Below are positions 1 through 6,890 of a DNA stretch of 9,202 nt, one piece after another (the first letter of the stretch is position 1; each line of letters opens with the position of its first letter). Both the position numbers and the translations under genes were made by a program. Origin of the DNA: an uncultured Actinomyces sp. (lineage in GTDB: Bacteria > Actinomycetota > Actinomycetes > Actinomycetales > Actinomycetaceae); contig CALBAF010000481.1 of NCBI GenBank assembly GCA_937926415.1, positions 1-9,202 on the forward strand. Reading direction: 5' to 3'. Under the pieces are notes generated by a model. That model did no database searches and was not told where the DNA came from. It saw only the letters and a list, made by a program, of their open reading frames with translations.

Positions 1-631
1 CAGCGGACAGGCCGGTCAGAGCCTCGTCGATGCCGTCGAGCATGGTGCCGGAACCAATCTGGTAGGACAGGTCGTTTGCTGCGTCTACCTGCTCGCCGTC
101 GATTTCTGCGGCGATGTCGATGGTCACGAAGTCCTTGTCAGCTGCGGGGCGCTCAACGGTCTTCAGGGTGCCGAAGCGCTCACGCAGAGCGTCCAGTGCC
201 TGGACCTCGTCCTCAGCGGTGACCTCTACCTCGTCAACCTCAACCTCGAGGCCCTCGTAGTTGGGCAGCTCGATTTCGGGGCGGACGGTGACGGTGATGG
301 TCAGCTTGACGTCTGCCTCACGGTTCTCAGTGGAGGGCTGGGACTGAACGTCCAGCTCGGGCTGTGCCAGGGGGGAGAGTTCGTTCTCGCCCAGTGCCTG
401 TGCGTAGTAGTCGTTCAGAGCGTCGTTCAGGGATGCCTCGACGATGTAGTCGAAGCCCGCACGCTGCTCGATGAGCTGCTTGGGCAGCTTACCCTTGCGG
501 AAGCCGGGAACGCTGATCTGACCCGAGAGGTTCTTGTAGGTGCGGTCCAGGTAGGGCTTGAATTCTGCGAAGGGAACCTCGACCTCAATCTTTGCGAGGG
601 TCGGGTTGAGCTTCTCGACGGCGGTCTTCAC
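1..631 (-). CDS. tig: Trigger factor, N-terminal 210 residues (cut by window edge)
   Basis: Trigger factor is the ribosome-bound chaperone that meets nascent chains at the exit tunnel; it also carries a peptidyl-prolyl isomerase domain. The visible part includes the ribosome-binding signature GFRKGKLP at residues 43-50, inside an N-terminal domain of about 145 residues. The first part of the FKBP-like isomerase domain follows ([16 protein letters not shown] at about 153-168, then [14 protein letters not shown] at 187-200). The reading frame runs off the left edge, so roughly half of a usual 430-470 residue protein is missing. I chose a GTG start at 629-631 because it gives the family's usual opening ([10 protein letters not shown]) and because GAGGAG at 641-646 sits nine bases upstream. 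No terminator separates it from the tRNA-Pro gene upstream, so some co-transcription is possible. The rest of the gene and probably clpP lie to the left, outside the window. Confidence 0.97.
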   Translation of the reverse strand, partial: MKTAVEKLNPTLAKIEVEVPFAEFKPYLDRTYKNLSGQISVPGFRKGKLPKQLIEQRAGFDYIVEASLNDALNDYYAQALGENELSPLAQPELDVQSQPSTENREADVKLTITVTVRPEIELPNYEGLEVEVDEVEVTAEDEVQALDALRERFGTLKTVERPAADKDFVTIDIAAEIDGEQVDAANDLSYQIGSGTMLDGIDEALTGLSA

Positions 632-659
632 GTCCGTGATCTCCTCATATAGTTTCGGT

Positions 660-682
660 GCGGCACGAATCGTGTGTACCGC
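660..682. repeat. Imperfect inverted repeat in the tig 5' leader
   Basis: The leader between tRNA-Pro and tig contains CACGA-A-TCGTG at 664-674, flanked by GCGG (660-663) and CCGC (679-682). It could be a small operator-like dyad, or an RNA hairpin with a four-base bulge just upstream of the tig ribosome binding site. A wider pair, GGTTGC (683-688) and GCAACC (725-730), lies between this dyad and the tRNA. It does not match the CIRCE or HAIR heat-shock operators as I remember them. A function is only inferred. Confidence 0.25.
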
Positions 683-738
683 GGTTGCTTAGTGGAAAGA
701 GCGCCACGACCTTGTAGCATCGCGGCAACCGTTTCACG

Positions 739-813
739 TCGGGGCGACAGGATTCGAACCTGCGATCTCCTGCTCCCAAAGCAGGCGCGTTAGCCAAGCT
801 ACGCCACGCCCCG
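739..813 (-). tRNA. tRNA-Pro, anticodon TGG
   Basis: The minus strand folds as a full tRNA. The acceptor stem is CGGGGCG (813-807) with CGCCCCG (746-740), and the discriminator A is at 739. The anticodon arm has stem CCTGC/GCAGG around the loop TTTGGGA, so the anticodon is TGG and reads CCA proline codons. The T arm contains GGTTCGAATCC. The terminal CCA is not encoded; CGT follows the discriminator. The 5' leader GTTTCA (819-814) and the trailer TGAAAC (736-731) are complementary, so the precursor could extend the acceptor stem by six pairs across a three-base bulge. It lies just upstream of tig on the same strand. Confidence 0.97.
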
Positions 814-862
814 TGAAACCGACCGTGTTGCGCACTTGCGTGTTTAACACAGTCAGTGCCCT

Positions 863-892
863 AGTTTACCTGTTTTCCCGCTAAATGCCCAA
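863..892 (-). promoter_or_regulatory. Candidate promoter for tRNA-Pro
   Basis: On the minus strand, TTGGGC (892-887) and TAAACT (868-863) are separated by 18 bases, resembling the -35 and -10 boxes of the housekeeping sigma factor. A start about seven bases after the -10 would give a leader of roughly 40 bases before tRNA-Pro. The boxes are only fair matches, but the spacing and position suit a tRNA promoter. It could also serve tig, since no terminator follows the tRNA. Confidence 0.4.
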
Positions 893-1032
893 CACAGCGG
901 CTCGTGCACGGTTTATTTCCACTGAGCGCGTACTCCCCTGTCTCCCTTGGTTTTGCAGGGTGTGTCGAGTGTGGTCCGCGGGGCCAGTTGCGTTGTCAGG
1001 TTGTGGCACGGGAATGTGTGACGGGTGTGGGT
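893..1032. other. Spacer after the SNF2 gene; no gene or clear terminator
   Basis: This stretch lies between the stop of the SNF2 gene and the candidate tRNA-Pro promoter. No plausible coding frame is seen. The only hairpin is weak: CCCTG and CAGGG with a 15-base loop around 937-961, and no T-run on the minus side. The end of the restriction operon is therefore not marked by a visible intrinsic terminator; read-through into tRNA-Pro or factor-dependent termination is possible. Confidence 0.5.
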
Positions 1033-3900
1033 CTACTCGACCTCCCAGGATACGGTGAATAGTTCGTTGGTTTCTTCCTTGGGTTCTAGGGCCATGGATG
1101 CTTTCTCGAGGTAGGCGTCGGATTCAGCGCGGAGTTTGTTGCGTTGACGGCGGTATTCGTCGTCGGCTTCTTCGGCTTTGCGTCGCCACGAGCGTGCTTC
1201 GCGGGTGAGTTTGAGTTGCTCGGCCGTGTTCTTGGCTTTGCGTGCTGCCTTGCTAGCGGTGGTTTCTTTGGCATGGTAGTCGCGGATTTTCGCGTCGAAG
1301 GTGGCTTTGAGATCTAGGCGGGCGGCATCGATGAGTTCTTCTTGTTGCAGATAGAAGATGGCGTTGCGTTCTTGAACGTCAACCCCAACGGTTTGACGCA
1401 GCTGGTGAATCGTATCCTCGAACCCTCGGGTGCTGACCTGAGTGGGTTGTGCGGAGACGCAGTTCAGGTCGAGTAGGTCGCGGATTTGCGCTTGGTCCAT
1501 GGGGGTGCCGTCAGCGAAGAAGCCTGCCAGGAGTAGGTAGGTTTCTTTAAGTGATTGGTCTGCGGCTTGCATGGTGAAGGTGACCTGGTGGGCGCTGATC
1601 CGTCCACTGCGGCCACGCAGCCGTTTGGCGATGGCCGTGGCCCTGTCACTTCCGTGGGTTTGGAAGACCAGGTGTGCTGGCGGGGTAGGGCGTGTCTTAG
1701 CGCTAGCAACCACCCATTGGGCTAGGTTGCTAGCATAGCGGTATTGGTGCGCGCCTGCGCGTGGCTGGGATTTGAAGAAGTAGTTGCCAGTGGGGATTCC
1801 GGCCGCTGGGGCGCTGGTGAGGGTGAACTGGGTGCCGGTGTCGTTAAAGGACGCGTAGCCGCCTAGTTCGTGGCGGGTCAGGTCAATGAGGAGGCGTTCG
1901 AAAGCGTTGAGCACAACGCCGGTTTGAGCGTCGTAGGACTTGAGCTTGTCGCGCACCTTGGGGTCGAGGTTGTCGAAGACTTTCTTGCGGGTGCGTTTCA
2001 TTTCCCGGTCGATTTGTGCACTGTAGCGGGCTTCGAGCTCGTTGAAGGCTTGCTCGATCTGCTCTGCGGTGGTGCAGCGCTCGAGGATTGCGGCAATGTT
2101 TTTCTCGAAGTCCAGGCCGTCTTCGATCTGGCCGAGGACTTCGTCAGAGGCCCCGAACACGGAGGTGAAGAGTTTGAACTTTTCGGTCAGCAACTGCAGG
2201 ATGCGTTCTTCTGCGACGTTGCCCTTGTTAGAAAAGTTCACCACGATCACGTTGTGTTTCTGCCCGAAACGGTGGACGCGGCCGATGCGTTGTTCCACAC
2301 GTTGCGGGTTCCAGGGCAGATCGTAGTTGACGAGCATGGAGCAGAACTGCAGGTTGATACCTTCTGCTGCCGCTTCGGTAGCGATCATGAGACGGCCACG
2401 CTTGCGGAACTCGTCGACCAGGGCTTTGCGCCGGTCGGCGGCCGGGATACCGGTGATCAGGTCACTGCCTTCGTTTTCTTTTAGCCAGGCTTGGTAGATC
2501 TGGTTCGCGTGGGCGCTGTTGTTCGTACCGTTAAACAGAACAATGCCTTCGCCCCAACCGGCCTCCGCAAGGCTGCGGGCGAGGTAGTCCTGAGTGACGG
2601 TGGAGTCGGTGAAGACAATGGCTTTTTCAGGCGCGCCAATCTCACGCAGACGATTAAAGCCTTGTTCGAGCGCATCAACAAGTTTGACGGCTTTCTGGTT
2701 GACCGTAATCGAGCGCGCCAGATCCGCATAGGAGCGTAGCTCAGCAACCTCAGCCAGCATCGACTCCCGATCTGCGTCAGACAAGGGGGCAGAATCAGAT
2801 GCAGTATCGATTTCGTTGCTCTCTTGGGCGTCTTCGTGCTCTTCACCAGTCAAGTCCGGGTCGCTGATGAAGCCCCCAGCATCGTTACGCCGCATACCCG
2901 CTTTGGCCTCTGCCTCCAATCGGGCGGCGATAGACGCCAGGGTGGACGCGACCGCGTAGGAGGACGAGCCCAGACGCTTACGCACAATCAGCGCGGACAG
3001 ATGGCGTTGGGATTTGGAAAACGCCCACAGAAACGGCCGCTGCAGGTAGGCGTTGATCTTCTCATACAGTTCGATCTCAGCCCGACTGGGATTGAACGCA
3101 ACCGTCAGCGGCATGCGGGTGGTGAAACGAATGTACTTATCCGCGTCACGCCGCAGCGTGCGCTTAGCGATCTGGGCGACTCGCTTAGCCAGATCATCAT
3201 TACCCACGCCACCTGGGTTTTTCACGTAGCGTTCTTTGAACGCATCCAGGGAACGGAAATAGTCCGGGTCGAAAACACTAACGAGGCCGTAGAGTTCTTC
3301 GAGCCGGTTCTGCAGGGGTGTGGCGGTGAGCATGACAGTCTTGGACGAGGCACGGCAGATACGTGCCACGTTCGCGGCGATCTTGGCCTGCCCCGTCCAG
3401 TACGCGCGCAGCCGGTGGGCCTCATCGCACACCACCACATCCCAATGACGCGTCAAGGCCAGATGCTGGGAATTGGCGAACTCATAGGAACAAATCAACA
3501 CCTGCTCACGGGCATTGGGAGTCAGTCGCTCGTCCAGGTTGCCGCGTTCAAGCAGGCTCGCTGGGAGTGCGAATTTCTCGTCCAGCTCTTGCCGCCACTG
3601 CTGGCGCAGCGAAGAGGGTGCGATGATGAGAATGCGGCGTTTGCGTTCAGCCCAGTACTGGCTGATCACGATCCCAGCCTCGATGGTTTTACCCAAGCCG
3701 ACCTCGTCTGCCAGGATCACGCCCGGGGTGAAGGGAGTGCGCAAAGCGAACAGTGCCGCGTCCACCTGGTGGGGTTTAGGTTCGACCTGGGCGTCAAAGA
3801 GCAGCCCCGCCAGTTTGCCCACGTGATCGCTCGCGTAGGAGCGATCCAGCTCGTAGGCGTAGAACTTGGCCTGGTAATCGCTAAGCACACTATCCTCCAT
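1033..3900 (-). CDS. SNF2/RapA-like helicase-type ATPase, third gene of the restriction operon
   Basis: This is a 955-residue superfamily 2 ATPase of the SNF2/RapA type, expected to translocate on double-stranded DNA or remodel protein-DNA complexes rather than unwind. Counting from the GTG at 3903, it shows a Q-motif-like KPHQVDAALFAL (43-54), Walker A DEVGLGKT (66-73), DEAH (160-163), TATP (193-196), motif V EAAAEGINLQF (510-520) and motif VI QRVEQRIGRVHRFGQ (534-548). An acidic linker (about 345-380) lies between the two motor lobes. The C-terminal third holds a conserved-looking block near 700-750 and a highly charged probable coiled coil at about 855-935. No nuclease motif is seen. I use the ATG at 3900. 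Alternatives are the GTG at 3903 and the GTG at 3886-3888, which has GGAGG five bases upstream. The gene starts within a few bases of the res stop, so translation is probably coupled. DISARM DrmD is a similar helicase type, but no other DISARM genes are present. Confidence 0.93.
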   Translation of the reverse strand: MEDSVLSDYQAKFYAYELDRSYASDHVGKLAGLLFDAQVEPKPHQVDAALFALRTPFTPGVILADEVGLGKTIEAGIVISQYWAERKRRILIIAPSSLRQQWRQELDEKFALPASLLERGNLDERLTPNAREQVLICSYEFANSQHLALTRHWDVVVCDEAHRLRAYWTGQAKIAANVARICRASSKTVMLTATPLQNRLEELYGLVSVFDPDYFRSLDAFKERYVKNPGGVGNDDLAKRVAQIAKRTLRRDADKYIRFTTRMPLTVAFNPSRAEIELYEKINAYLQRPFLWAFSKSQRHLSALIVRKRLGSSSYAVASTLASIAARLEAEAKAGMRRNDAGGFISDPDLTGEEHEDAQESNEIDTASDSAPLSDADRESMLAEVAELRSYADLARSITVNQKAVKLVDALEQGFNRLREIGAPEKAIVFTDSTVTQDYLARSLAEAGWGEGIVLFNGTNNSAHANQIYQAWLKENEGSDLITGIPAADRRKALVDEFRKRGRLMIATEAAAEGINLQFCSMLVNYDLPWNPQRVEQRIGRVHRFGQKHNVIVVNFSNKGNVAEERILQLLTEKFKLFTSVFGASDEVLGQIEDGLDFEKNIAAILERCTTAEQIEQAFNELEARYSAQIDREMKRTRKKVFDNLDPKVRDKLKSYDAQTGVVLNAFERLLIDLTRHELGGYASFNDTGTQFTLTSAPAAGIPTGNYFFKSQPRAGAHQYRYASNLAQWVVASAKTRPTPPAHLVFQTHGSDRATAIAKRLRGRSGRISAHQVTFTMQAADQSLKETYLLLAGFFADGTPMDQAQIRDLLDLNCVSAQPTQVSTRGFEDTIHQLRQTVGVDVQERNAIFYLQQEELIDAARLDLKATFDAKIRDYHAKETTASKAARKAKNTAEQLKLTREARSWRRKAEEADDEYRRQRNKLRAESDAYLEKASMALEPKEETNELFTVSWEVE

Positions 3901-3905
3901 CACAG

Positions 3906-6884
3906 TTACAGTCCCCAGTTGTCCGGGGCGGCGACCTTGTAGTTGACCCCGATGGCTTCGAAGTGCTTGATCGCCGCGTTAATCTTTGCGTTCTCACCCG
4001 GGCGACGCTTCGTCGGATTCAGGCTCGACTTGGTCTCTCGGATCAAATACAGCCGGTCCTGGCCTTCCTCGGTTTTGATGATCGCCCAGTCCGGGTTGTA
4101 ATCACCCACCGGGGTGGGGATACGGAACTTATCCGGCAGTTTCATGAACAAGCGGATGTCTTCTCGACCGTCCAGGTACTCGGCAAACTGACGTTCAACC
4201 TCAGAGTCATAGACGACGTAGTTAAAGTCCGTTTTTTCCGTGTTGGCCACCTGGTAGAGCTGGTCAAGGAAGCGGTCTTTCTCCTCAAGGCCGTCTTCTT
4301 GTAGCTCGCGCAGTTCGTAGATACTCCCGCCAATCTTCTCGTACTGGATGCCCTCAACCACCACGTGAGCGAGCTCTTCTTGAATACAGGTAGATGCCAT
4401 CTTGATGAAGTCGTTCGGATTACACCGAAACTCTTCAAGCTTCCCAGAAGCGGTGAGGATATCGATGATCGTTTTTCGGGTCAGCGAGGTCGCTTCCTGT
4501 AGTTGGGTCACGATATCGGGCAGCGGGAAGGAGCCGGTCAGGTCCGCGCCACGAGGAGACCCAAGCGCGCTGCCCTTGGTGCCACCACGAGTCATCGTCA
4601 TTTTCGTGCGCGTGACCTGGATACGGATCGGCTCGATCTCGGGAGCCGTCTTAATCCGGTTCACACACGCGTCCACCAGTGCTTGGCGTTCGAAGTTGAC
4701 CCGGTAGGTGGTGCGCTGGGTGATTTTGTCCCAGAACTCCTCAAACCCGGGGGCTGCGTACAGTTCCTTGTTCAGTTTGCGGGCTACACGCTTGCGCTTG
4801 CGTTTGATGATGGTTTCCATCTTGCAGGCGTTGACGATGTTGATGACATCGTCCTCGTACTCCGCATACTGCCCGGGCAGGTTGATAGTGAAGCGAAGCT
4901 GCTCGGGCACCCAACTGCCCTGGACCTCGCCCTGGTCGTCTATGTAACCGCGCTGGTGGAGATGATTCCAGATATCGGCCGAACGCTTCGCGCCAAGCAC
5001 GGTCTCTTTCCCATCAACCGTGATCGGCAGACGAGAAAATTCCTGCTTGCGCACAAAGCCGATCGCCACGCCCGCCTTCTGATATTCGTTCTGGAGCGCG
5101 GAGGCGAACGCCTGATAGGACTCATTAGCCACCACCGTCAACTGCGCCAGACCCGTATCGCTAATACGCTCACCGGTTTGGTTCACTGGCAGGCGCAGGC
5201 CACGACCGATCGTCTGGCGGCGCTCGGTTTCCGAGGCCATGTCACGCAGCGTGCAAATCTGGAATACGTTCGGGTTATCCCAGCCCTCACGCAAAGCAGA
5301 GTGGGAGAAAATGAAGCGCACCGGCTCATCCATACTCAGCAGACGGGCCTTGTCACGCATGATCAATTCATACGCGTCATCATCCGCCTTGGTCTTGCCA
5401 GACGAGTCCTTGAACGTCATCACCGCGTTCTTGCCCTTACCAGACTTCATCTGGGCAAAATAGCCACTGCGCACTTCCAGGGCAGTTGCCGGCAGGACCT
5501 CGCGCGCCTTGGGATCTTTGGCGAGTTCTTCGGTGTAAAGCTCATCGAACCAGGCAGCAAAATCGCCGTTCGCGTCCAGATTGTTGACCCCGTCCCCCAG
5601 ATACGAGGCGACCTTGTCGATAAAGAACAAGGACAACACTTTGATTCCCTTGGCGTGGACCTGGAGTTCCTTACGGATGTGCTCGCGGATGGTCTCACGA
5701 ATCATCTCCTTGAACACCGCGTCCTGGTTTGAGCCGAACTCATCCCCGACAGACAGGTACCCATGGTTGGACAGTTCGATGCGTTCAGGCTCAACGCTGA
5801 TCTCGCTCACCCGCCAGTTGCCCTCATAAGCCGGGTTACCGCCAGAAATCCGCTCCAGATCATCACCCTGGGAAGCACTGACCTTGCGCTTGGCATACGA
5901 GCCATCCTTCTTACGACACACCAACTCCAGGGAAGCTTTGAACGGGTCACGAGACACCCCAAGCAGCTTCACATACGGCTTAGCCGTACCACCAAGCTCC
6001 TGAGCGTCTGCGACCACAATCGTCTTCACCAGGCCGAGCTGGTGGGCGTCCAGCGGGTCGAGCCGGTACACTACGTTACGGGTCACCCGGTGGGTTGCGG
6101 AATAGCGTAGCGTGCACAACGGATCCAGATCAGCTACCGCTGACTGAGCCAACTGCGACTCCATGTTCTGGGGCTCATCCATGATCACGATCGGACGAGT
6201 CGCCCGCAAATAATCCAGGGGGCGAAGCCCAGCAAGCTTGTCCCTGTTCTGGTGCATGATGCGCGTGTTCTTATCCCCACGCAGCGAATCAATCGTCATC
6301 ACCAGAAACTGCAAACTCGTCATCGACGCGAAATCACGCACCTCCTCGGCACGTTCACCCGCATACACCGAAGCATTCATATTGATCTCCGGGTACAAGT
6401 GGCGGAAATGCTCACGCATCAAATCAATCGAGGTCTTCACACCCTCACGGATCGCCACCGACGGCACCAGAATGATGAACTTGGTAAACCGGTAACGCTT
6501 GGCCAACTCAAACGCGGTACGCAAATACACGTAGGTCTTACCCGTACCGGTTTCCATCTCCACATCAAAGTGCAAACCATCAGCAAGCGTCTGAGCGCTC
6601 TCCAGGCCGTTACGGTCTTGGACCCGTTGCAAGTTCTCCAGGATTGTGTCCTCGTCCAGCACCAGGTTGTTACCCACCGCGCCGATCTCGGCAGCGATAT
6701 CCATACTCACCTGACCAGGCACTTCGCTCTGGTCAAACAAGGCAGGCTCGGCAGACAACTGCCGGAACGTGGTCTCCAATTGGTCTGCGTCCGCGGGCTG
6801 CCCATCGAACAAGTCCGTGACCGCTTCGATAGCGGAAGCCTGATAAGGCTGATGGGGGTCAAACTGAAAACGCATCGCATCCAT
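3906..6884 (-). CDS. res: Type III restriction enzyme, Res subunit (helicase-nuclease)
   Basis: Res is the ATP-dependent motor and nuclease of type III restriction; it works with Mod to cut DNA carrying unmethylated sites. The 992-residue product has Walker A ETGTGKT (111-117), Walker B/motif II DEPQ (236-239, the DEP form usual in this family), SAT (262-264), a motif V region SALREGWDNPNVFQICTL (529-546) and motif VI QTIGRGLRLP (557-566). A long middle region follows, then a C-terminal PD-(D/E)xK nuclease: PD at 931-932 and ExK at 950-952 within LYLIRETKSS. All key residues are present, so the enzyme looks active. Length is normal for Res (about 900-1000 residues). The start is ATG at 6882-6884, six bases after the mod stop, with a purine-rich AAGAGAG just before it; a second in-frame ATG is at codon 4. 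The tight spacing implies coupled translation with mod. Confidence 0.95.
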   Translation of the reverse strand: MDAMRFQFDPHQPYQASAIEAVTDLFDGQPADADQLETTFRQLSAEPALFDQSEVPGQVSMDIAAEIGAVGNNLVLDEDTILENLQRVQDRNGLESAQTLADGLHFDVEMETGTGKTYVYLRTAFELAKRYRFTKFIILVPSVAIREGVKTSIDLMREHFRHLYPEINMNASVYAGERAEEVRDFASMTSLQFLVMTIDSLRGDKNTRIMHQNRDKLAGLRPLDYLRATRPIVIMDEPQNMESQLAQSAVADLDPLCTLRYSATHRVTRNVVYRLDPLDAHQLGLVKTIVVADAQELGGTAKPYVKLLGVSRDPFKASLELVCRKKDGSYAKRKVSASQGDDLERISGGNPAYEGNWRVSEISVEPERIELSNHGYLSVGDEFGSNQDAVFKEMIRETIREHIRKELQVHAKGIKVLSLFFIDKVASYLGDGVNNLDANGDFAAWFDELYTEELAKDPKAREVLPATALEVRSGYFAQMKSGKGKNAVMTFKDSSGKTKADDDAYELIMRDKARLLSMDEPVRFIFSHSALREGWDNPNVFQICTLRDMASETERRQTIGRGLRLPVNQTGERISDTGLAQLTVVANESYQAFASALQNEYQKAGVAIGFVRKQEFSRLPITVDGKETVLGAKRSADIWNHLHQRGYIDDQGEVQGSWVPEQLRFTINLPGQYAEYEDDVINIVNACKMETIIKRKRKRVARKLNKELYAAPGFEEFWDKITQRTTYRVNFERQALVDACVNRIKTAPEIEPIRIQVTRTKMTMTRGGTKGSALGSPRGADLTGSFPLPDIVTQLQEATSLTRKTIIDILTASGKLEEFRCNPNDFIKMASTCIQEELAHVVVEGIQYEKIGGSIYELRELQEDGLEEKDRFLDQLYQVANTEKTDFNYVVYDSEVERQFAEYLDGREDIRLFMKLPDKFRIPTPVGDYNPDWAIIKTEEGQDRLYLIRETKSSLNPTKRRPGENAKINAAIKHFEAIGVNYKVAAPDNWGL

Positions 6885-6890
6885 TCTCTC

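Noticed and set aside
980..1020. Possible second copy of the tRNA-Gly end near the far side of the insert, from the shared ACGGGAAT around 1008-1015.
   Set aside because: Only eight bases match and the flanks do not align, so it is not a credible attachment-site partner.
1870..6110. Long plus-strand open frames opposite the SNF2 and res genes (for example 1870-2484, 2824-3942 and 4503-5732).
   Set aside because: They are antisense shadows of genes with clear conserved motifs; their translations show no recognisable domains and are typical of reverse frames in GC-rich coding DNA.
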